A DNA stretch of 64,000 nucleotides, taken from Planctomycetales bacterium. GTDB taxonomy: Bacteria; Planctomycetota; Planctomycetia; Planctomycetales; Planctomycetaceae. The stretch covers positions 82,984 to 146,983 of the forward strand of contig JAPLOA010000070.1 in assembly GCA_026400835.1 (NCBI GenBank). Direction: 5' to 3'. The stretch's first letter is position 1. Every line of letters begins with the position of its first letter. Both the position numbers and the translations under genes were made by a program. Positions 45,437 to 53,320 of this stretch are shown here, one piece after another. The notes beneath the pieces are model-generated. The model saw only the letters and a list, made by a program, of their open reading frames with translations. It did no database searches and had not been told where the DNA came from.

Positions 45437-45526
45437 ATGGGTACGAAGAAGACGGGCAAAGGTCGACGAAAAATTGGTCGCAAGAAGCGCCGTATGCGCG
45501 CCAAAATTCGACATCGCAAGGGCTAG
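45437..45526 (+). CDS. 29-residue extremely basic protein, ribosomal-protein-like
   Basis: A 29-codon gene: it starts MGTKKTGKGRRKIG and ends RAKIRHRKG, with eight Lys, eight Arg and one His in 29 residues. GGAG (45422-45425) lies 11 bases before the ATG, and a hairpin resembling a terminator follows at 45543. The composition and the KKRRMRAKIRHRK core resemble very small RNA-binding proteins such as the bacterial AURKAIP1/COX24-domain proteins. That likeness is inference; I did not compare it with any database. I judge it real because the frame ends cleanly, keeps a strict KK/RR pattern and has its own terminator. Confidence 0.65.
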   Translation: MGTKKTGKGRRKIGRKKRRMRAKIRHRKG

Positions 45527-45542
45527 TCATTGGCGGGCGCCC

Positions 45543-45578
45543 CCGTTTTCGGCAGGTCGCAGAAAACGGTCTCTTTTG
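45543..45578 (+). terminator. Probable terminator after the small basic gene
   Basis: CCGTTTTC (45543-45550) pairs with GAAAACGG (45562-45569) around an 11-base loop and is followed by TCTCTTTT. The T-run is interrupted, so it is weaker than the others in the window. Confidence 0.5.
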
Positions 45579-45993
45579 CGACGACATGTCGCTTTAGCCG
45601 GAAGTGAAAATTCCGAGGTTTTGTGTTGCGCCAGCCCGTCGATTTACTCCGGCGGCGTTTTTCGCGAGAGCGATGCTCAGCGGAATCGAAAATACAGGCC
45701 CGTGGTCTCATGCCACAGGTTCATGTTTTTTCGCATCTTCGTGTCGTGCGACTTCCCGGCAGCTTTCTTTGTATGGGCATGCCGCTTGCGATTGAATTCT
45801 GCTACTCAAACTGCGTAATTCTTGTTTGAAGAGGCATGCACTGCATTGGCACCACGATGTAATCGTTTGAATCTTTGGGATGTTGCGAAGCCGTGAAGCC
45901 GGTTGTTCTCCACCGATGCATCCTTATCGCAATGATCACCTCGCACTCTCTCTGAGCTACGAGGCATGGTCTGGGGAGTGTGAAGGATAAAAG
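45579..45993. other. Intergenic region, nothing recognised
   Basis: It lies between the small basic gene and the decayed minus-strand gene. Frames here are short on both strands. A short hairpin GTGG-TCTCATG-CCAC lies near 45702. No RNA gene is recognised. Confidence 0.4.
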
Positions 45994-46768
45994 TCACGGT
46001 TCGAGTCCCAGGCCAAACGTCAGTTTGCAGGGCAGGTTCACACCCTCAGTCTTGCTGAAGTAGGACACGCGAGCCTTCAGCTTTTTGGCGTTGGTTGCGA
46101 TTCGCCACGACTTCGAATAAGTCGCGTTCTCACCGAATCCAAAGCTACCAGAACCGCTCTCAATCGCCTCAGCCTTGTCATCAAGAAATTCGAGGTTTTG
46201 GATCGTATCGAGTGGTTGGGTACCATTGAGTTCGAATTGCTGCTTGAACGGGTCCCCAAATGCCGGACCAATCTGATTGACGCTCAGCTGGGCTGGGCCG
46301 AATTAAATCTTCGTGCCTTCTACCAGTTTCAGATCGACGTCGACGGTCTTAAGGTCGGCTCCTGTGATGAGAACAAACGTGCCGTCGCTCAGGATATTGC
46401 TCGCCGACTTAGCCGGAAGCTCAGCACTTCGGAGCGTGATCGTGCCTTCTGACGGATTGTCATTAACTGTCATCTGAAAACATCCGTCGAAGAGTTCCTT
46501 CAGTGGCAACTGGTCGCCTTCATTTGTCGTCACGGTAATCTTTGACTGTTTTTCGTCGATTGACAGGATGGTTCTTCCTGGGAGTCTGAAGACGCTTTTT
46601 TGTTTCCAGTCCAGGCTGCTTCGTCATAGGGAGCCCCTGACCAAGCTGCGACTCCGGATCCTTCTTCCCGACGCTGAATCCTACGATTTCAACATGCGTC
46701 TTCTCCTGTGCCGAGAGAATCTCGCCAGTAGAGACGACAGAGGTCAGCAAAATGAATAGTGACGTCAT
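45994..46768 (-). pseudogene. Broken gene for a small secreted protein
   Basis: On minus the ATG at 46768 starts a signal peptide (MTSLFILLTSVVSTGEILSA) and reads EKTHVEIVGFSVGKKDPES. Near 46620 the sense frame shifts: continuing coding sequence in the second phase reads SLDWKQKSVFRLPGRTILSI, then TVTTNEGDQLPLKELFDGC. A TAA at 46305-46303 then interrupts that frame. The same phase continues sensibly beyond it (AQLSVNQIGPAFGDPF, then ARVSYFSKTEGVNLPCK) to a TGA at 45996-45994. So there is one frameshift and one nonsense codon across about 258 codons. The product family is not recognised. Sequencing error is possible for one lesion but less so for two. Confidence 0.7.
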
Positions 46769-46855
46769 AGATCGGCAAATGGATATCACCTTTCAAGAAC
46801 GGCGGTCAGGAGAGATCCGGGAAGCTTATGTTAATCAACGCTTCGGAGCGTAACT

Positions 46856-46914
46856 CTTTGGGGCTGCCATGCAGATCGAAGCCGTGGCGTTGCCACGGCC
46901 AGATTTCCCCAAAG
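46856..46914. other. Nested long hairpin upstream of the ECF/kinase locus
   Basis: Outer arms CTTTGGGG (46856-46863) and CCCCAAAG (46907-46914) enclose an inner perfect stem, GCCGTGGC (46881-46888) with GCCACGGC (46892-46899) and loop GTT. It lies about 115 bases before the sigma-factor start and 90 bases upstream of the decayed minus-strand gene. It may be part of a leader, an operator or a small RNA; which is undetermined. Confidence 0.5.
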
Positions 46915-47030
46915 ATTATGATCTCTAAGCGGAAAGATCGATTTTGTCGCAGATGCAGGGTACCTTAAGAGGATGTTAGATCGCACCGAGTTCTCTATCC
47001 CTGATTGCAGTCGTCAGGAATCCTGCTGTT

Positions 47031-47675
47031 ATGCCTACCGTTCCCGAACCTTCCGGATCAGAATCGACGCTGGCGGTTCGGCATTGGCTGGAACGTCACA
47101 AAGCCGGAGATACTGCGGCTCGGCAGGAACTCCTTGATATCTCCATGCGTCGATTGCGCTTACTGTCGCGTCGAATTTTGAGTGACATTCCGGCTGTTCG
47201 TAGTTTTGAAGAGACCGACGATCTGCTGCAGAACTCAATTGTGCGACTGTGGAAGTATCTCTCGAGTCATCAGCCGGAAACGTCGGTCGACTACTTCCGT
47301 CTCGCCGCCTGTCTGATTCGCCGTGAGCTGATTGATCTGTCGCGATTTCATTTCGGGCAGCGACATTCCCATCGCCAGGCCGAATCAACAGCGTCATCTC
47401 TTGGTGATTCCCTGAGTCCGGCCGTGGTGCCGAACAATGATGACACCTTTGATCCTCAGAAACTAAGTCAGTGGACCGAGTTTCATGAGTACGTAGAGGG
47501 TCTGCCGGAAGACGATCGATTGCTTTTTGATTTGCTTTGGTATCAGGGCCTGACGATGTCCGAGACGTCCGAACTTCTGGCGATTCCCCTGCGAACCCTG
47601 GGGCGGCGATGGAAGACGGTCCGAATTCGGCTTTACCGTGACCTTTTAAGTGAGTCAGGCGACTCGGAAATTTAG
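47031..47675 (+). CDS. ECF-type RNA polymerase sigma factor (planctomycete kinase-linked type)
   Basis: A 214-residue sigma-70 family protein. Region 2 (about 20-100) shows VRHWLERHKAGDTAARQEL, SFEETDDLLQNSIVRLWKYL and YFRLAACLIRRELIDLSR. Region 4 (about 150-205) shows LPEDDRLLFDLLWYQGLTMS, ETSELLAI and RTLGRRWKTVRIRLY. The divergent region 2 and the long linker fit planctomycete ECF groups that sit beside protein kinases. The kinase gene follows after 129 bases on the same strand, so it is likely the partner. Confidence 0.88.
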   Translation: MPTVPEPSGSESTLAVRHWLERHKAGDTAARQELLDISMRRLRLLSRRILSDIPAVRSFEETDDLLQNSIVRLWKYLSSHQPETSVDYFRLAACLIRRELIDLSRFHFGQRHSHRQAESTASSLGDSLSPAVVPNNDDTFDPQKLSQWTEFHEYVEGLPEDDRLLFDLLWYQGLTMSETSELLAIPLRTLGRRWKTVRIRLYRDLLSESGDSEI

Positions 47676-47804
47676 ATGTCCCGGCACCTCAGGATTTTTG
47701 GAGATTATTGGCCGACTCTTTGTCTGATCTTCGATCTGCAGATTGTAGTGAACTTGCACCCGTTTTGAATGCTCCATCGCCAACGTGGAGTTTAGCGTTT
47801 TGAC

Positions 47805-50800
47805 ATGACGACACTTGACGATCTCCTTTGCCTGTGGGAAGAAAATCGTGAAGCGGGAATCCCTGTTTCTCCGGAAGATCTGTGCGCGGAAACGCCGGAA
47901 CTGCTGCAGGAACTCAAATGGACCATTCGTGCCCTGGAGGCTGTTGAATCTCGGTTTGGGGTGATTTCGACTCAGCAGGAGCAGGTGCACGGGGCTGAGG
48001 TAACGTCACACCGTTTGGAGCCGTCTGATACCGTTCTTGTTTCGTCAGAGTACAGAATTGAAGAGCTGCATGCCTCCGGAGGGCTTGGTAGTGTCTATAT
48101 AGCTACCGATCCTGTGTTAAATCGCAGAGTTGCGATCAAGTTTCCTCGGTGGAAGAACCTGACTGCTGAGCAGTCTGCCAGGTTTGAGCGGGAAGCGAGA
48201 GTCACCGGACGTCTTGACCATCCCGGCATCATTCCTGTGCATGCTCTCAAGTCGAATCAAACGGACCGTCCCTGTTATGTCATGCGCTTTGTTGATGGTC
48301 AAACGCTGCAGGCTCGTATTCACGCACTGCATGCCGGGACTCTGGATTCGAAACCTGCCTCCTTCTACGACTCACACGAGTTTCGTCAGTTGCTGCAGAA
48401 CCTCGTGACTGTTTGCAATATTGTTGCCTACGCACATGGGCAGGGAGTGATTCATCGCGATATCAAGCCAGCCAATATTATTCTGGGACCATTTGGAGAA
48501 GTTCTGTTATTGGACTGGGGATTGGCAAAAGTTCATGGCGAAACCTCGGACGATCCGGCATCGGTCGTGACAGTTGCTTCTGACGGCAATTATTTTGAAA
48601 CACATGATGGGCAGGTTCTCGGGACACCTGCATTTGCCAGCCCCGAACAACTGCTCGGGCACACAGAAAACGTCACTGTCGTGTCAGATGTATATGCACT
48701 TGGAGCTACTTTATTTGCGTTGCTGACGGGATCATATTCAATCGGAAAGAGCGCGTTTCATGAACATCTGGATCGACTGAAGCTGGGGCAGCGGTTTTCA
48801 GCACATGAAGTGAATCCAGCAATCCCGGTTGCTCTGGAGGCCATCTGTTGCCATGCGATGGAGATCCGTCGGGCAGATCGTTACGTCTCGGCTGTTTCTA
48901 TGGCTCAGGATATTGAGCGATACCTTGCTGGAGAGTCTGTCAGTGTCTGTCGTGATTCGACATTCGTCAGGCTTGGACGCTGGATTCGTCGCCGGCCCGG
49001 ACTTGCAGCTGCCTCGGCGACAGGAGTATTGATCGCTTCATTGGCAGGAGCAGCAGGAGCCGTCGTTCTGGGGCAGAAGAATCAGGAACTTCAGTCGAAC
49101 AATGAGAAGCTTGAATTAGCGATGGAGGATTCTCGTTCCGCTAATGTTCAGGCTCTTCAGGCTTTGAGGACCCTGTTTGACGATATTGTCGCGCAAAAGT
49201 TAGGATCGCAGGCTGAGCTGACAGATTCGGATCGTGAGTTTCTGCAGAAGATTCTGCAGCAGTATGAGACATTCGCCAGTCTGAAAGGCGACTCGATCGA
49301 GAGTCGTGTGATACGCGCCGAAGGTCTGCAGCAGAGTGGCACGATTCTACTGCAACTCTCCGAAGAACAGGAGGCTCGAGCTCGATTTGAAGCGGCCGCA
49401 AAGATCTACCAGAAACTCCTGGAAGAGACCGATCAGGCAGATTACCGTCGGCAACTGGCCTCTACGCTCGTTGACGTCGGTCTTTCCATGCAGAACTTTG
49501 GAGAACTGGCAGCAGCCGAGCAGGCCGCGAATGAGGGACTCGCTGTGCTCGCACCTGTTCTTGTCAAAGAGGCAGGGGCGTCTGATCCTGTTGCCTGGGA
49601 GGCCTTTGCGAATCTCAAGCAACTGCTTGGTGGCATTCAGATTGCCGCAGGGCGAATGGAGGAGGCGCTTGTTTCCTTTGGACAGTCGAAGGATGTTCTT
49701 GAAAAGCGACGAGCTTCCGATCCCGAATCGCACGAGACACTGGCCAGACTCGCGGAATCCTACCGAGCGATGAGTGATGCTTGTCAGCAACTGGGCGATA
49801 TTGCTGGACAGGAAGACTATTCGCATCAGGCTCTGGCGCTATACCGTGTACTAGTTGCGAAGTTTCCCGACAACCGCAGATTTAGCGAAGGCTTTACGTG
49901 GGCATGTTACGATCGATCGTACGCACATGAGTTCTTTGAACGGAATCATCAAGCGATTGAAGAAATGACCGAAGCCGTGGAACTCGCTGGCAAGCTTGCA
50001 GAGGCATACCCCTTAAGTGACGAGTTTCGTGGTGTTCTCGGTGGCATGCAAATTCGTCGCGGTGCGATCCACGCTCGCATGGGACATCTGAGACTGGCTG
50101 AGAAGGACCTTAAGAATGCAGTTGCATTATTCGAAAAGATGATCATCGGTACGGTTGATGGCGCGCAGAGCTATCGGCAACTGCTGAAGGCTGATCGGCT
50201 GCTGGCGATGCTTCAATACACGTACGGTCAGTTTGAAGAGTCCGAGGCGACTTTGCGTAAGGCTAAACACCACGCGGAATTGTTGGCTGTCAGTTATCCG
50301 GAAACGGCGGCGCAGTCCTGGGAGATTCACAGTCTGCCGTATGATCTTGCGATGCTGCTTGCCGACCGAGGCCAACTGGCGGACGCTGAGACTGAATTGC
50401 AGAACGGGCTTGCGGCCGCCGAGGCGAAGTCCAGAGTGAGGTTCGAAAGGATTCATGCACAATCGATTCTGCAGTCGAAGTGCGGACTTGTGAAGCTGAA
50501 GATCTGGGGGGATGAAAAACTCAGGGCGAAAGAGTTCACGGATGTTGCGTCAGCTTTTCTTCAGGAGCTTGAAGAAGACCTTCCCGAGTCTTCACCTGAT
50601 TGGGACATCATTGCTGAATATCATTTGCAGCTCGCCAATTTTTATGATGGTTTGGGGGACTTGCAGGGAGCCAGCGCACACATGGCTCGGCATTTGCCGA
50701 TTCTCAATCGCATCGCTGAAAGATCACCCTATCGGCCTACCGGGAAGGTCACAATTCTAAATGCGTTGATTGAACGCGGAGATATCCTGGCGGAAAAAGG

Positions 50801-51368
50801 TGACTATAGATTGGCGAGGCAGCAACTTGAAGAAGCTGAAAACACTGTCACAGATGCGATGAAGTCGTATCCCGGCGAAGTTAGTCTTCTGCGGTCTCAG
50901 GAAGAAGTCAACTGGGCCAGGGGGCGTTTGCTCTTCGGGCAGCAGGACTATGCGGGGGCAATGAGATACTTTGATGAGGCTATTCGCTTGAATCCAGCCT
51001 CGCGACACCGTTCTATTCGGTTCCTTTGCATGGGGCTCTGTAAGGACTCAAGAACGCTTTCTGAGCTAAAGGTCGAGGTGAACGGGACTGTTCACTGTCC
51101 TTCCTTACCCGATCAGATTCGCTCGTGCGGAGCGATGGTGAAAAACAATTCTGACACCGAACAGGTCAGCTCTGTTGTTGCAGTCGCCACGCTGTTTATC
51201 AATAAAGCCCATGCAGACAATGTCTTCCTGAAGCCGTCTATCCTGAAACGGCTCAGATCTTCTGCAGAGTATCGTGAGCTATGCAAACACCAGGATTTGT
51301 CCGGACTTGTTGATCAACTTGATCCTGCGAAGTTACCAGCGGAAGTTCCATCCGAACTTCCCCAATAA
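47805..51368 (+). CDS. Transmembrane Ser/Thr protein kinase with long TPR-like extracytoplasmic region
   Basis: A 1187-residue protein. Residues 1-78 form a small N-terminal helical domain. The kinase domain spans about 83-375: glycine loop ASGGLGSVY (90-98), Lys112 in VAIKF, catalytic VIHRDIKPANIIL (HRD 217-219), metal motif DWG (237-239, where most kinases have DFG) and PAFASPEQL. A transmembrane helix lies at about 399-423 (LAAASATGVLIASLAGAAGAVV). The remaining 760 residues are helical TPR-like repeats (ARFEAAAKIYQKLLEE, AMRYFDEAIRLNPASRH). The catalytic part is cytoplasmic and the repeats outside. It lies just downstream of an ECF sigma gene, which may be its target. Confidence 0.93.
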   Translation: MTTLDDLLCLWEENREAGIPVSPEDLCAETPELLQELKWTIRALEAVESRFGVISTQQEQVHGAEVTSHRLEPSDTVLVSSEYRIEELHASGGLGSVYIATDPVLNRRVAIKFPRWKNLTAEQSARFEREARVTGRLDHPGIIPVHALKSNQTDRPCYVMRFVDGQTLQARIHALHAGTLDSKPASFYDSHEFRQLLQNLVTVCNIVAYAHGQGVIHRDIKPANIILGPFGEVLLLDWGLAKVHGETSDDPASVVTVASDGNYFETHDGQVLGTPAFASPEQLLGHTENVTVVSDVYALGATLFALLTGSYSIGKSAFHEHLDRLKLGQRFSAHEVNPAIPVALEAICCHAMEIRRADRYVSAVSMAQDIERYLAGESVSVCRDSTFVRLGRWIRRRPGLAAASATGVLIASLAGAAGAVVLGQKNQELQSNNEKLELAMEDSRSANVQALQALRTLFDDIVAQKLGSQAELTDSDREFLQKILQQYETFASLKGDSIESRVIRAEGLQQSGTILLQLSEEQEARARFEAAAKIYQKLLEETDQADYRRQLASTLVDVGLSMQNFGELAAAEQAANEGLAVLAPVLVKEAGASDPVAWEAFANLKQLLGGIQIAAGRMEEALVSFGQSKDVLEKRRASDPESHETLARLAESYRAMSDACQQLGDIAGQEDYSHQALALYRVLVAKFPDNRRFSEGFTWACYDRSYAHEFFERNHQAIEEMTEAVELAGKLAEAYPLSDEFRGVLGGMQIRRGAIHARMGHLRLAEKDLKNAVALFEKMIIGTVDGAQSYRQLLKADRLLAMLQYTYGQFEESEATLRKAKHHAELLAVSYPETAAQSWEIHSLPYDLAMLLADRGQLADAETELQNGLAAAEAKSRVRFERIHAQSILQSKCGLVKLKIWGDEKLRAKEFTDVASAFLQELEEDLPESSPDWDIIAEYHLQLANFYDGLGDLQGASAHMARHLPILNRIAERSPYRPTGKVTILNALIERGDILAEKGDYRLARQQLEEAENTVTDAMKSYPGEVSLLRSQEEVNWARGRLLFGQQDYAGAMRYFDEAIRLNPASRHRSIRFLCMGLCKDSRTLSELKVEVNGTVHCPSLPDQIRSCGAMVKNNSDTEQVSSVVAVATLFINKAHADNVFLKPSILKRLRSSAEYRELCKHQDLSGLVDQLDPAKLPAEVPSELPQ

Positions 51369-51403
51369 AAAGACCCCGCTCAGAATGATCTGACACGGGG
51401 TCT
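51367..51403. terminator. Bidirectional terminator between kinase and PQQ-propeller genes
   Basis: AGACCCCG (51371-51378) pairs with CGGGGTCT (51396-51403), extended inside by TCAG/CTGA. On minus the stem is followed by TTTTT from the A-run at 51367-51371; on plus it is followed by AAGCTTTT. It separates converging genes. Confidence 0.88.
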
Positions 51404-51431
51404 AAGCTTTTCAGTGAGGTGCACAGCTGGA

Positions 51432-53096
51432 CTATTTTGCAGGTTCGCTCTTTGCGCCTTCTTTAATGGCGTAGATGCGGTTGCGATTGGCGATGAACAT
51501 GGTGTCATTAGCAACGACAGGTGTCGTGTAGACGGATGAGCCCATGTTAATCTCTTCGCCGAGTTTTTCCATTTCTGCTGACAGTTTGAAGATGGCGATG
51601 TCGCCGTCTTCGTCGCCGATGTAGACCCGATCCTCGACGATCAGTGGAGAGGCCCATGAGGCCGCGAACATGTCGTAAGTCCAGTGAGGTTCACCGGTCT
51701 TTGCATTCAGGCAGTGAAACAGTCCACTGAAGTCTGCAACGAATAGCAGGTCATTCTTGATGGCCACAGTACCGCAAGTACGGTGCATCGTGCTTTCAAA
51801 GACTGACGGGTCGGTTCCCGTGTAATGCCAGACCGCAGCCGAGTTCGGGTTCTCACGTTCAAAGTCCCCGGCCTTGTCATCCAGGGCCTGAAGTCGTTTA
51901 TGAGTAATCGGGGTTTTCGGGTCCTTGGAATTAAAGACCAGGGTTGGGCTCACGTCCCCGCGTTTCTTCGGGTCGATGCACCACAGATGTCCCTGACCTT
52001 CACCATGTTCAGGGTCTTCGCCAACGCCGATATAGACGAGGCCATCATAGACGACAGGCGTAGCGATCAGATGGTTTCGAGTAGCCCGGCCACCAAGCAG
52101 ATAGATCGATTCTTTAGGATTACAGTCGAACTTCCAGAGCATCTCAGCATTGCCGTCCTTGCCCTCTGCAGCAAAGCTGTAGAGATAACCATCACCCGCT
52201 CCAAACAGGACCTGAGCAACTCCATCGAATACTCCAAAAGCTGGAGATGACCACTGACCATGCAATACATTTGCGCCAGGGGAGTTGTCTGTCCAGAGGA
52301 CTTTTCCTGTTTCACGATTCACGCAGACAAAGCTGGGAGCTTTCTCTTCGGGAATTGTAATGTGTCCTTCATCAACACCATTTGCTGTGATAACAAACAA
52401 TAACTCACCAACACATGTTACCGAGCAACTGCACATGTTGTGCTGAGAAACCTTCAGGTCCTTCATCATGTCGAGAGACCAGACTACGTCGGCTTCATCC
52501 TTTTCCTGAACTTTCTCATCGGTCAAAAGCCCATCGTTTTCTCCATCACGGAATCCTTCTGTATCCAGGCAGACCACATGTCCGCGGCTGCTGACGTACC
52601 ACGCACGGTCGCCTTCAACGTAAGGAGAACAGCAAATACCCTGATGAGGCCAATCGTTAACGCGGCCGGTGGACAGCTTTTCATTGGAGTGCTGCCAAAG
52701 GAACTCACCAGACTTTTCATCAATGCAGATAAGGCATCCGAGGTCGATCGAGCTTGGGTAACGCTTGATATAGCCGTTACCGTTATTCGTTCCGATGAAG
52801 ACCTTGCCGTTTGCCACGACAGGATTACCGTAAGTTTCGGATCCGAGTGGCATTGACCAGGCAATGTTTTCGCCCGTACTGACATCCCAGGTCGTTGGGA
52901 TATTCTTGCCGTCCGGAGTATTGTTGCGAGAGTAGCTTCCGCCCCATTGCGGCCAGTCTTTTGGCCCCACTTTCATCTTCCCAATCTTGCTGAGGGCCGT
53001 TTCAGTGGGGTTCTCTCCAGACACCGCAGTGTTCTGTGCTGCCGCCGCAACTGTCAGACACAGTGCGAGGTTAAGGCAGATTCTGAATTTCAACAT
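51432..53096 (-). CDS. Secreted PQQ-like beta-propeller repeat protein (1)
   Basis: A 554-residue protein with a signal peptide (residues 1-27, LNLALCLTVAAAAQNTAVSG). The rest is a beta-propeller with PQQ-type repeats: DWPQWGGSYSRNN, GNPVVANGKVFIGT, CLICIDEKSGEFLWQ, AWYVSSRGHVVCLD, FVCVNRETGKVLW, LFHCLNAKTGEPHWTYD and VYIGDEDGDIAIFKL. PQQ-like propellers may bind a quinone cofactor or simply serve as structural or binding domains; no dehydrogenase catalytic motif is seen. A second propeller gene precedes it on the same strand after 224 bases, and a marR gene precedes that. Confidence 0.9.
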   Translation of the reverse strand: MLKFRICLNLALCLTVAAAAQNTAVSGENPTETALSKIGKMKVGPKDWPQWGGSYSRNNTPDGKNIPTTWDVSTGENIAWSMPLGSETYGNPVVANGKVFIGTNNGNGYIKRYPSSIDLGCLICIDEKSGEFLWQHSNEKLSTGRVNDWPHQGICCSPYVEGDRAWYVSSRGHVVCLDTEGFRDGENDGLLTDEKVQEKDEADVVWSLDMMKDLKVSQHNMCSCSVTCVGELLFVITANGVDEGHITIPEEKAPSFVCVNRETGKVLWTDNSPGANVLHGQWSSPAFGVFDGVAQVLFGAGDGYLYSFAAEGKDGNAEMLWKFDCNPKESIYLLGGRATRNHLIATPVVYDGLVYIGVGEDPEHGEGQGHLWCIDPKKRGDVSPTLVFNSKDPKTPITHKRLQALDDKAGDFERENPNSAAVWHYTGTDPSVFESTMHRTCGTVAIKNDLLFVADFSGLFHCLNAKTGEPHWTYDMFAASWASPLIVEDRVYIGDEDGDIAIFKLSAEMEKLGEEINMGSSVYTTPVVANDTMFIANRNRIYAIKEGAKSEPAK

Positions 53097-53221
53097 GGAA
53101 GGGTTCCTTATGGATTGAAGTAAGAATCAGGCGAGTCGAAGTCTGATTAAGATTGGCGTTTTTGCCTTTCTGGCCGACTTGCTTCGCCAGTCGCAGAGCT
53201 TTATTCGTCTGCAACGAGTTT

Positions 53222-53317
53222 TAGTCAACTTATTCTGTCCGCGGCCACGATTGAGGCTTAGTTCTATAACGGTATCCCGCGAACACCCGGCCTCAACTCA
53301 TGTCGCCCGAAGATTAG
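53222..53317 (-). repeat. Dispersed ~95-bp repeat (copy 1)
   Basis: Read on minus it contains CTTCGGGCGACATG, then GAGGCCGGGTGTTCGCGGGA, and later GCCTCAATCGTGGCC. The second copy at 61141-61235 on plus matches it along about 95 bases, with one single-base offset. It carries an inverted pair TTGAGGC / GCCTCAA. It lies in the 224-base gap between the two PQQ-propeller genes. Confidence 0.7.
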
Positions 53318-53320
53318 CAA

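Noticed and set aside
45306..45818. Plus-strand open frame of 170 codons
   Set aside because: It runs over the 29-codon basic gene in another phase, lacks a ribosome site and has no recognisable motif.
45994..46020. GGTTCGAGTCCC resembling the T-arm of a tRNA
   Set aside because: The flanking bases do not form a five-pair T stem, and no acceptor or anticodon arm fits. The bases are explained as the 3' end (opposite strand) of the decayed gene at 45994-46768.
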